Assembly (NCBI RefSeq): GCF_016615955.1 | Contig: NZ_CP067113.1 | Span: 1,426,001 to 1,490,000, forward strand | Length of the DNA stretch: 64,000 nt | Direction of reading: 5' to 3' | From: Luteimonas sp. MC1750 | Lineage (GTDB): Bacteria; Pseudomonadota; Gammaproteobacteria; Xanthomonadales; Xanthomonadaceae | Part shown: positions 57,715 through 64,000 of the stretch, in pieces | Layout of the letters: each line of letters starts with the position of its first letter | Numbering within the stretch: position 1 is the first letter of the stretch | Notes under the pieces: model-generated | Told to the model about the DNA's origin: nothing | What the model saw: only the letters and a program-made list of their open reading frames with translations | The model's database searches: none | Translations under genes and position numbers: made by a program

Positions 57715-58682
57715 CAGTTGCCCTCCCGGCGCGCCAGGCGCGAAAGCATCAGCCGCGCCAGCGCCAGCACCACGAAGGTCACGATGAACAGCACGAAGCC
57801 GAGCAGCAGCAGCGCCGAGCGGTAGGTCTCGGTGGCTTCGCCGAAGTCGTTGGCGATCAGGGCGGCGATCGTCGTACCCGGCTCGAGCAGCGACGGTGTC
57901 AGGCGCACGCTGTTGCCGACCACGAAGGCGACCGCCATGGTCTCGCCCAGCGCGCGACCGAGGCCGAGGAACACCCCGCCGATCACCGCCGAGCGCGTGT
58001 AGGGCAGCACGACGTCCCAGCAGACCTCCCAGCGCGTCGCGCCGAGCGCATAGGCCGACTCCTTCAGGCGGGTGGGCACGGTCAGGAAGACCTCGCGCAT
58101 CACCGACGAGATGAAGGGCACGACCATGATCGCCAGGACCAGGCCAGCGGTAAGGACGCCGATGCCCAGCGGTGGGCCCTGGAACAGGATGCCGAGGCCG
58201 GGAATCGTGCCCAGGTGCTCGTTGAGCCAGGGCGTGACCGAGCGGGTCATCACCGGCACCAGCACGAACAGGCCCCACATGCCGTAGATGATCGACGGGA
58301 TGCCGGCCAGCAGTTCGATCGCCGCACCCACCGGGCCGCGCATCCAGCGCGGCGCGACCTCGGTCAGGAAGACCGCGATGCCGAAGCTCACGGGCACCGC
58401 CAGCAGCATGGCGATGATCGCGGTGACCACGGTGCCGTAGATCGGCGCCAGCGCGCCGTAGCGGTTCTCGACCGGATTCCATTCGGCCGACATGAAGAAC
58501 GACAGGCCCTGCGACTGCAGCGCCTCGCGGCCGCCCCAGAGCATCGACAGCATCGCGCTGGCGAGTGCGATCAGCACGAAGGCCACCGTGCCGACCAGGG
58601 CGTAGCGGAACCAGCGGTCGGCGCGCGCGTCGTTGACGTCGCGGCGGCCGGATGCGGGGGCGGGCAGGGCGGTCACGTTCAT
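57714..58682 (-). CDS. pstC: Phosphate ABC transporter permease PstC
   Basis: A 322-residue inner-membrane permease with an N-terminal membrane helix (YALVGTVAFVLIALASAMLSML), YGALAPIYGTVVTAIIAMLLAVPVSFGIAVFLTEVAP and ELLAGIPSIIYGMWGLFVL. The EAA loop is LTVPTRLKESAYALGATRWEVCWDVVLPY, and GRALGETMAVAFVVGN follows. It starts 60 bp after pstS ends and overlaps pstA by one base. Confidence 0.95.
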   Translation of the reverse strand: MNVTALPAPASGRRDVNDARADRWFRYALVGTVAFVLIALASAMLSMLWGGREALQSQGLSFFMSAEWNPVENRYGALAPIYGTVVTAIIAMLLAVPVSFGIAVFLTEVAPRWMRGPVGAAIELLAGIPSIIYGMWGLFVLVPVMTRSVTPWLNEHLGTIPGLGILFQGPPLGIGVLTAGLVLAIMVVPFISSVMREVFLTVPTRLKESAYALGATRWEVCWDVVLPYTRSAVIGGVFLGLGRALGETMAVAFVVGNSVRLTPSLLEPGTTIAALIANDFGEATETYRSALLLLGFVLFIVTFVVLALARLMLSRLARREGN

Positions 58683-58742
58683 CGGCGTCCGGGGGATGGA
58701 GGAAGCCCGCCGCGCATGCGGCGGGCACGAGCCTGTCCGGCC

Positions 58743-59822
58743 TTACTGGCCGTGCTGGAACTCGGTGGCCCAGTAGGCTTCGACCTGCTGGACGAGCTCG
58801 GCGGGCAGCGGGACGTAGTGCAGCTCGCTGGCCTGCGCCTGGCCGTCCTCGAACGCCCACTTGAAGAACTCCAGCGCGGCCCGGCTGCGCGCCGGATCCT
58901 TGGGCTGCTTGGGCATCAGCATGAAGTTGGTGGCGGTGATCGGCCAGGAGTCCGCGCCCGGTGCGTTGGTGATCACCAGGTTGAAGTCGGTGGCCGAGGC
59001 CCAGTCGGCGGTGCGGGCCGCGGCGGCGAAGCTGTCCGCGCTGGGCTCGACGAACTGGCCTTCGGCGTTCTGCAGCGAGGCGTAGGGCATGGTGTTCTGC
59101 AGCGCATAGGCGAGCTCGACATAGCCGATCGCGCCCTGGATCTGCTGCACGTAGGACGCGACGCCCTCGTTGCCCTTGCCGCCCACGCCGAGCGGCCAGG
59201 ACACCGAAGTGCCTTCGCCGACCCTGGTCTTCCAGTCGGGGCTGACCTTCGACAGGTAGTTGGTGAAGTTGAAGCTGGTGCCCGAACCGTCGGAGCGGTG
59301 CACGATGCTGATCTTGCCGTCGGGCAGCGCCAGGCCGGGGTTGAGCGCGGCGATCTCGGGCGCGTTCCAGGTGGCGACCTTGCCCAGGAAGATGTCGGCG
59401 AGCAGCGGGCCGGTCAGCTTCAGCGCGCCGGGCGCGAGGCCTTCGATGTTGACCACCGGCACCACGCCGCCGATCGCGGAGGGGAACTGGCCAAGGTTGG
59501 CTTCGGCGAGCTCCTCGCTCGCCAGCGGCTTGTCGCTCGAACCGAAGTCGACGGTGCCGGCCTTGACCTGGGCGATACCACCGCCCGAGCCGATGGACTG
59601 GTAGTTGACCTGCTGGCCGGTGGCCGCGTTGTAGTCGGCCGACCACTTCGAGACCAGCGGATAGATGAAGGAGGCGCCCGCGCCGGACACCTGGCTGGCG
59701 ACGCGCTCGCCGGCGGCATTCGCGGCGCCGTTCGACGATGCGTCGCCCGAGGGCTGGCAGGCCACGGCGAACAGCGCCGAAGCGAGGGCGAGCGAAGCGA
59801 TGCGCAACTTGGGGAGGGTCAT
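58743..59822 (-). CDS. pstS: Phosphate-binding lipoprotein PstS
   Basis: A 359-residue periplasmic phosphate receptor. The signal sequence ends in a lipobox (ASALFAVAC, Cys22), so it is predicted to be lipid-anchored rather than soluble as in E. coli. Phosphate-binding blocks are VSGAGASFIYPLVSKWSADY, YQSIGSGGGIAQVKAGTVDFGSSD and IVHRSDGSGTSFNFTNYLS. ATG 59822 begins the signal peptide. A PHO box at 59881-59898 lies 59 bp upstream, so the operon should be induced by PhoB under phosphate limitation. Confidence 0.95.
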   Translation of the reverse strand: MTLPKLRIASLALASALFAVACQPSGDASSNGAANAAGERVASQVSGAGASFIYPLVSKWSADYNAATGQQVNYQSIGSGGGIAQVKAGTVDFGSSDKPLASEELAEANLGQFPSAIGGVVPVVNIEGLAPGALKLTGPLLADIFLGKVATWNAPEIAALNPGLALPDGKISIVHRSDGSGTSFNFTNYLSKVSPDWKTRVGEGTSVSWPLGVGGKGNEGVASYVQQIQGAIGYVELAYALQNTMPYASLQNAEGQFVEPSADSFAAAARTADWASATDFNLVITNAPGADSWPITATNFMLMPKQPKDPARSRAALEFFKWAFEDGQAQASELHYVPLPAELVQQVEAYWATEFQHGQ

Positions 59823-59880
59823 GACAGGTTCCGATGTGGGCGAAGGGCGATGCGGCAAGCCCACATTGGATGATGTTTTT

Positions 59881-59898
59881 ATGACAGCTTCATGACGG
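59881..59898 (-). promoter_or_regulatory. PHO box of pstSCAB-phoU
   Basis: The minus strand reads CCGTCATGAAGCTGTCAT, two 7-base half-sites CCGTCAT and CTGTCAT separated by 4 bases. It differs from the canonical CTGTCAT-N4-CTGTCAT by one half-site base. It lies 59 bp before the pstS start, where PhoB would replace a -35 element. Confidence 0.88.
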
Positions 59899-59938
59899 CA
59901 GGTTCCGCACGGGGCCCGGGGCACCATGCGAGCCGACG

Positions 59939-59961
59939 AAAAAAGGGCCCCGGAGGGGCCC
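59939..59961 (-). terminator. Intrinsic terminator upstream of the pst PHO box
   Basis: On the minus strand GGGCCCC (59961-59955) pairs with GGGGCCC (59951-59945) around TCC, followed by six T residues. It ends minus-strand transcription arriving from 60 kb before the pstS promoter. Confidence 0.88.
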
Positions 59962-60085
59962 GAAATGGAGCGTTCCAGCGAGAGGAGGAGAGGATCTTTC
60001 GACCGGCCCGGGACGCGTGTGGACGCCCGCAGGTGGCCGCGGCAGGCATTTCACCCCGCGGTGGTGACTCCACGATGTCGCTGCG

Positions 60086-60103
60086 GTGACGGCTGCATGA
60101 CAG
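60086..60103 (-). promoter_or_regulatory. Second PHO-like box upstream of the terminator
   Basis: The minus strand reads CTGTCATGCAGCCGTCAC: a perfect first half-site, a 4-base spacer and a second half-site (CCGTCAC) with two changes. It lies between the stop of the Mrr-like gene (60114) and the terminator at 59939-59961, facing the terminator and not an open reading frame. Confidence 0.55.
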
Positions 60104-60113
60104 ACGCCTGCCT

Positions 60114-61049
60114 TCAATAACTCCGGCACTGGCGGAAACGCACCGGCCGCTCGCTGCCGGGCGGCGGCGTGAGCTGGATCCGCGACGAGGCCAGGGCGGG
60201 ATAGCGCTCCACCAGCGGGCAGATCGCGGCCACCGGATCGTCACCGGAGTCGGCCAGGATCACCTCGAGCGTGGAGGCGGTGCTCCAGAGCGCCCTGGCC
60301 ACCATCGGCAGGGTGGCGACGGCCGCGGCGAGCTCGCGCCGCTGCAGTTCGAGGGTCGCGGGATCGGGGTTGGCCACCGGTCCGGCCGGGCGGGTCCCCG
60401 TCGCGTTGTCGGCCTGCGGGGCCGTCGCGGCCGGCAAGGGGGTGCCGCCCGTGCGCGATGCCGGACGGGCTGCCGGCAACAGCGAGAACACCGCGACCCC
60501 GACGACCAGCGCCGCCAGCCAGCCGGCAAGGCTGCGTTCGCGCGCGCGCTTGCGGGCGGCCTCGCTGATCGGCGCGACCACCGTCGCCGGCAGCAGCGGG
60601 CGCAGCTCCGGCCACAGTGCGTTGCCGTCCAGCAGCTCGATCGGCTGTCCGCGCGCGGCGCGGCGGGCATCGCCGTCGATCCGCCCCTGGGTGACCAGCA
60701 GCCCGCCGGCCGCGCCGGCCACGCCCATGGTGGCGGCCAGCTCGTTCACCGCAGGCGGGCCCAGCACGAAGGCGCTGCCATGCTTGACCCTCAGCAGCCA
60801 CTGCCCGCCGTCGCGGACCAGGATGTCGTCATCGTCGCCGGCCGGCGACTCGCGGTCGACCACGCGTTCGTAGCCGCGGCGGCGCAGCGCCTCCAGCACG
60901 ATCCCGATGAAGGCACGCCAGGACATCGCCGACAGCGCGGCGAGGCCGGCATCCGTCTCGTGCCGACGGCGCAGCGGGCCGTGCGCGAACCAGGTCGCGG
61001 CACCGCCCACCGCCAGCGTGGCCACGATCGCCAGGAGCCATTGCAGCAT
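60114..61049 (-). CDS. Membrane-anchored Mrr/restriction-endonuclease-like protein
   Basis: A 311-residue protein. An N-terminal membrane helix (MLQWLLAIVATLAVGGAATW) is followed by an Mrr_cat-like domain: MSWRAFIGIVLEALRRRGYERV, the metal-site region DDDDILVRDGGQWLLRVKHG, LAATMGVAGAAGGLLVTQGRID, and PIELLDGNALWPELRPLL. The PD-(D/E)xK core seems to be Asp followed by RVK in place of the usual QxK, so catalysis is uncertain. A second hydrophobic segment (LAGWLAALVVGVAVFSLLPAA) leads to a soluble C-terminal domain of about 120 residues with a Cys pair. GGGGGAAA 5 bp before ATG 61049 supports the start. It lies alone between pst and the PHA-family gene. Confidence 0.75.
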   Translation of the reverse strand: MLQWLLAIVATLAVGGAATWFAHGPLRRRHETDAGLAALSAMSWRAFIGIVLEALRRRGYERVVDRESPAGDDDDILVRDGGQWLLRVKHGSAFVLGPPAVNELAATMGVAGAAGGLLVTQGRIDGDARRAARGQPIELLDGNALWPELRPLLPATVVAPISEAARKRARERSLAGWLAALVVGVAVFSLLPAARPASRTGGTPLPAATAPQADNATGTRPAGPVANPDPATLELQRRELAAAVATLPMVARALWSTASTLEVILADSGDDPVAAICPLVERYPALASSRIQLTPPPGSERPVRFRQCRSY

Positions 61050-61123
61050 GCGTTTCCCCCATGTCCTTTTCGTTGCGCAGCATAGACGCAAGCGCGGCCG
61101 AGGCGGCCCGCCGCGCCGCGGGT

Positions 61124-61399
61124 TCAGCCGAAGTGCTTGGCCAGCACCCGCCGGATCTCGGACTCGATCGGACCCTGCATGGCCGCGAGCAGGAAGCCCA
61201 GTTCGGCCTGCACGTGCACCACGCCCGGCAGCAGCGCGATGCGGCCATCGACGCCGGTGCGGTTGAAGTGCAGCGCATCGTCCTGCCAGCGGCATTCGAC
61301 GCCGAAGCGCTCCACCAGCTTGTCGGCCACCTGCTGCACGGCGGCGCGCGCGCCCGGCAGGGGCAGCTGGTGCGGGTGCTGGATGTCGATGTCGGCCAT
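61124..61399 (-). CDS. Polyhydroxyalkanoic-acid-system (PHA granule region) family protein
   Basis: A 91-residue protein of the PHA_gran_rgn family: DIDIQHPHQLPLPGARAAVQ, VADKLVERFGVECRWQDDALHFNRTGVDGRIALLPGVVHVQAELG and LAAMQGPIESEIRRVLAKHFG. The family name comes from genes near PHA-granule loci, but no phaC, phaP or other PHA gene is present here, so the role is unknown. It resembles a compact START/SRPBCC-like or swiveling fold. It starts at 61399 and diverges from the FHA gene with 84 bp between. Confidence 0.82.
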   Translation of the reverse strand: MADIDIQHPHQLPLPGARAAVQQVADKLVERFGVECRWQDDALHFNRTGVDGRIALLPGVVHVQAELGFLLAAMQGPIESEIRRVLAKHFG

Positions 61400-61483
61400 G
61401 GCGCGTCCGTATGCAAGGGGACGCCATTCTGGCGGCGCGGGGTCGGCGATCCAAGTGCCCGCGCGTGATAGATTCCCCCGCGC

Positions 61484-62266
61484 ATGGACACCCTCAGGCT
61501 GCGCTTCGACACCGCTGGCAACGACCATCCGCTTTCCGCGGGCGTGCACGGCGTGGGCCGGTCGCGCGACGGCGCCGGCCTGGAGCCGGTCGAGGCGTCG
61601 CCGATCGTGAATTTCTGCGTCGACCGCCGCGGTGTGTGGCTGACCGTGCCGGACGGCACGCGTGGCGTGCACGTCAACGGCAGGCCGGTGCTGCGCATGG
61701 CGATGCTGCGGGTCGGCGACGCGATCTTCGTCGATGGCAGCGGCATCCGCCTGGTGTCCTCGCGGGCACCGGCGCAGCCCACGGGTGGCTTCGGCGACAG
61801 CACCGGCGAGCCCGGCGACGTGCGCATCGTGCTGCGCGGCGTGGGCGGCCGCTACCACGGCCGCTGTTTCACGCTCGAGCGGCCGCGCCTGGTCGGACGT
61901 GCGCACGAGGCCGACATCCGCATCGACGAACCCGCCTTCGCCGAGCGCCACGCCCGCCTGGAGCTGCTGCGCGGCGACGTGGTGCTGCGCGACCTCGGCT
62001 CGGCCGACGGCAGCCTGGTCAATGGCGAACCGGTGCGCGACGCGGTGCTGAAGCCGGGCGACCAGGTGGTGTTCGATGCCCACCACCGCTTCGTGCTCGA
62101 GGCGCCGGCCGGACCCACGGCTACGCCGACCCACGATGGGGACGATGCGGGCGCGGAGGCGTCCGTGGGACGCACCCGCGGCGTGATGCACCTGCCGTGG
62201 CTGGTGCTTGCGGCGGCCCTGCTGGCGGGACTGCTGGCCCTGCTACTGCTGTTCGGTACGGGCTGA
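61484..62266 (+). CDS. FHA-domain protein with a C-terminal membrane anchor
   Basis: A 260-residue protein. A first domain (1-95) has beta-strand character and an FHA-like outline (FCVDRRGVWLTVPDGTRGVHVNGRPV, LRVGDAIFVDGSGIRLV) but has lost the phospho-binding residues. Residues about 113-205 are a clear FHA domain: FTLERPRLVGRAHEADIRID, AERHARLELLRGDVVLRDLGSADGSLVNGEPV, with the Arg and Ser/His positions that bind phosphothreonine. A C-terminal helix (LPWLVLAAALLAGLLALLLLFG) would leave the domains in the cytoplasm. No kinase or phosphatase is nearby. No Shine-Dalgarno is seen, and TAGATT stands 9 bp before the ATG. Its 3' end overlaps convergent msrQ by 24 bp. Confidence 0.85.
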   Translation: MDTLRLRFDTAGNDHPLSAGVHGVGRSRDGAGLEPVEASPIVNFCVDRRGVWLTVPDGTRGVHVNGRPVLRMAMLRVGDAIFVDGSGIRLVSSRAPAQPTGGFGDSTGEPGDVRIVLRGVGGRYHGRCFTLERPRLVGRAHEADIRIDEPAFAERHARLELLRGDVVLRDLGSADGSLVNGEPVRDAVLKPGDQVVFDAHHRFVLEAPAGPTATPTHDGDDAGAEASVGRTRGVMHLPWLVLAAALLAGLLALLLLFGTG

Positions 62267-62878
62267 CGCGGGGACGACCGGTCGCGTCGTCCGGCTGCGC
62301 CGGCGGAGCAGGCGCCATCCGAGGAGGACGGCAAGGATCGCCGCGTACAGCAGCGGTTCGCGGACATCCGACTTCACCACCCACCAGAAGTGCAGCACCG
62401 CGAGCACCGCGATGGCGTAGACCAGGCGGTGCAGGCGGCCCCAGTTGCGGCCCAGGCGGCGCATCCATCCGCGGGTCGAGGTCACGGCCAGCGGAAGCAG
62501 CAGCAGCCATGCCGCGAAGCCGACGGTGATATAGGGCCGCTCGGCGATCTCCACGAAGACCTGGCTCCACCAGCCGCGCAGGTCCAGCACCAGCCACGCG
62601 CTGAAATGCAGGCTGGCATAGGCGAAGGCCCAGAGCCCGAGCAGGCGGCGGAAGCGCAACAGCTCCGGGCGCCCCAGCCACTGGCGCAGCGGCGAGATCG
62701 CCAGCGTCACCAGCAGCAGCCGCAGCGCCCACAGTCCGAGTTCGTGTTCGATGGCGGCGACCGGATCCGCGCCGAGCGCGTCGATGTCACTGCCGCCTCC
62801 GACCTGCCAGGCCTTCCAGCCGAGCAGGGCGAGCGGCGCGAGCGCCAGCGCGTGCACGACCGCCTTGGCGACGGCCAT
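62243..62878 (-). CDS. msrQ: MsrQ, heme membrane subunit of the periplasmic methionine sulfoxide reductase
   Basis: A 211-residue inner-membrane cytochrome b-like protein (YedZ/FRD family) passing quinone electrons to MsrP. Six helices are visible; heme-ligand His lie in RFRRLLGLWAFAYASLHFSAWL and RNWGRLHRLVYAIAVLAVLHFWW, and VTLAISPLRQWLG is family-typical. ATG 62878 (AVAKAVVHALALAPL) follows the msrP stop by 25 bp; the frame is open further upstream into msrP. The last 24 bp overlap the convergent FHA gene. Confidence 0.93.
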   Translation of the reverse strand: MAVAKAVVHALALAPLALLGWKAWQVGGGSDIDALGADPVAAIEHELGLWALRLLLVTLAISPLRQWLGRPELLRFRRLLGLWAFAYASLHFSAWLVLDLRGWWSQVFVEIAERPYITVGFAAWLLLLPLAVTSTRGWMRRLGRNWGRLHRLVYAIAVLAVLHFWWVVKSDVREPLLYAAILAVLLGWRLLRRRSRTTRPVVPASARTEQQ

Positions 62879-62903
62879 TCCCCACGCGTCGGAAGCCTTC
62901 CGC

Positions 62904-63872
62904 TCAGTACCAGCGCGCAAGGTCCATGCCCTGGTAAAGCGAGGCGACCTGGTCGGCATAACCGTTGAACGGCCGGGTGGGGATGCGGTCGGCGAACAGG
63001 CGGTTGGCGTCGCCGGCGATGCGGCGCTCGGTCGCCTGGCTCCAGCGTGGGTGGTCCACCGCCGGGTTCACGTTGGCGAAGAAGCCGTACTCGCGCGGCT
63101 GCATGTCGTTCCACGAGGTCGGCGGCGCCTTGCGCAGGAACTCGATGGCCACGATCGACTTGATGCCCTTGAAGCCGTACTTCCAGGGCACGACCAGGCG
63201 CAGCGGCGCGCCGTTCTGCTGCGGCAGCGCGCGGCCGTACATGCCGGTCGCGAGCAGGGTCAGCGGATGCATGGCCTCGTCGATGCGCAGCCCTTCGCGA
63301 TACGGCCAGTCGATGATCGGCGCGCGGATGCCGGGCATCTGGCGCGGGTCGGCGAGGGTGGTGAAGGCGACGAACTTCGCGTCCGAGGTCGGCTCGAAGC
63401 GCCTGAGCACGTCGGCCAGCGGCACGCCCAGCCAGGGAATGACCATCGACCAGCCTTCCACGCAGCGCATCCGGTAGACGCGCTCCTCGGGCACCAGGCC
63501 CTTGAGCAGGGTCTCCAGCGGGACGGTGCCGGGCTTCGCGCATGCGCCGCCGACCGCGACCGACCAGGGCGAGGTGACCAGGGTCTTCGCCGCACGCGAG
63601 GGATCGGCCTTGCCGCTGCCGAATTCGTAGAAGTTGTTGTACGAGGTGGCGTCCTCGTAGCGGGTCCGGGCCTCGTCGGTGCCGAAGCCTCCGCTGCGCG
63701 CGGCGGCCGTGGCGCGGGGGACGTCGACCGGCGGCGGTGGCTCGCCTCGGCAGCCGGCGACCGTCAGCGCCGGTGCCAGCGCGAGGGCTTTCAGCAACCG
63801 GCGGCGGTCGCGGTAGACCGCCTCGCCGGTGATCGCGGACTCCGGCACGGGCGGAAGGCGGCTGCGGGCCAT
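62904..63872 (-). CDS. msrP: MsrP, molybdopterin catalytic subunit of the periplasmic methionine sulfoxide reductase
   Basis: A 322-residue sulfite-oxidase-fold enzyme (YedY) repairing oxidised methionine in periplasmic proteins. The N-terminal [21 protein letters not shown] is a twin-arginine-type signal (RRRLLK at 23-28) that also ends in a Cys at 41. [20 protein letters not shown], the Mo-binding Cys137 in [15 protein letters not shown], and [19 protein letters not shown] are MsrP hallmarks. The C-terminus [20 protein letters not shown] is typical. It begins the msrPQ pair. Confidence 0.95.
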   Translation of the reverse strand: MARSRLPPVPESAITGEAVYRDRRRLLKALALAPALTVAGCRGEPPPPVDVPRATAAARSGGFGTDEARTRYEDATSYNNFYEFGSGKADPSRAAKTLVTSPWSVAVGGACAKPGTVPLETLLKGLVPEERVYRMRCVEGWSMVIPWLGVPLADVLRRFEPTSDAKFVAFTTLADPRQMPGIRAPIIDWPYREGLRIDEAMHPLTLLATGMYGRALPQQNGAPLRLVVPWKYGFKGIKSIVAIEFLRKAPPTSWNDMQPREYGFFANVNPAVDHPRWSQATERRIAGDANRLFADRIPTRPFNGYADQVASLYQGMDLARWY

Positions 63873-64000
63873 CGGATATTCCTCGCGGGACTGTGCAGGG
63901 GATTCATCCTACGCGCGGACCCGTGCATGCGCGGTCGCGCGCCGCCGGTGCATGCCCGGTGTTGCGTTGCGGCATACTGGATCGTCCCCCGTGACCCGAG
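63873..64000. other. Right-edge intergenic region
   Basis: 128 bp upstream of msrP. It holds a 12-base direct repeat, GTGCATGCGCGG (63923) and GTGCATGCCCGG (63948), each containing the palindrome GCATGC. A GTG near 63991 could begin a plus-strand gene outside the window, but too little is visible to call it. Confidence 0.4.

Noticed and set aside
59890..60129. 79-codon minus-strand frame between pstS and the Mrr-like gene
   Set aside because: It crosses the terminator and both PHO boxes, lacks a ribosome binding site and has no recognisable sequence.
61124..61399. PHA granule locus
   Set aside because: Only the family name points to PHA; no synthase, phasin or depolymerase is in the window.

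Overview
The window is about 70% G+C chromosomal DNA from a gammaproteobacterium of the Lysobacteraceae (Xanthomonadaceae), most likely Luteimonas, Lysobacter or a close relative. This rests on the lpx/bam/rseP/dxr/cdsA/uppS/frr/pyrH/tsf/rpsB/map/glnD/dapD gene order, an Oar-like TonB receptor, a CadC-like winged-helix/TPR regulator and the many ATGA, GTGA and TGATG gene overlaps. I see no prophage, insertion sequence, CRISPR array or integron. Almost every base belongs to a core gene or a short intergenic gap.

Left part (1-15.7 kb): a partial darP, divergent pmbA, a membrane-anchored tandem AAA+ ATPase with a small membrane protein behind it, and a DUF4870 protein. Then comes a minus-strand run of tilS-xseB-ispA (tRNA-Ile lysidine synthesis, exonuclease VII small subunit, farnesyl diphosphate synthesis), accA and dnaE, with a REP-like palindrome between dnaE and accA. 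A DUF1232 gene and a CadC-like regulator sit between dnaE and rnhB.

Middle (15.7-45 kb): a long minus-strand envelope cluster runs pyrH, a CDF metal exporter, frr, uppS, cdsA, dxr, rseP, bamA, lpxD, fabZ, lpxA, lpxB, rnhB. It makes undecaprenyl diphosphate, CDP-diacylglycerol, the isoprenoid precursor MEP and lipid A, and it holds the outer-membrane assembly and sigma-E proteases. A plus-strand Oar-like TonB-dependent receptor separates this cluster from rpsB-tsf. Divergent from rpsB is map-glnD-dapD-yffB-dapE, which covers methionine removal, nitrogen sensing and lysine/DAP synthesis. DapD carries a long histone-H1-like Lys/Ala tail. A penicillin-acylase-family hydrolase and parC follow.

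Right part (45-64 kb): an isochorismatase-family hydrolase, a tiny FPASDP protein and a poxvirus-type topoisomerase IB lie on the minus strand. They are followed by a small Pro-rich protein coupled to a thioredoxin-reductase-like flavoprotein, tRNA-Leu(CAG), rnr-rlmB, a nested inverted repeat and rnt. The most interesting locus follows: a three-gene HvfA/HvfB/HvfC-type (bufferin-like) RiPP operon whose Cys-motif precursor also carries two EF-hands. Next is the complete pstSCAB-phoU phosphate operon with a clear PHO box. A second PHO-like box and an intrinsic terminator upstream of it could bracket a small RNA. The end holds a membrane-anchored Mrr-like protein, a PHA-granule-family protein, an FHA protein and the msrPQ methionine-sulfoxide repair pair.
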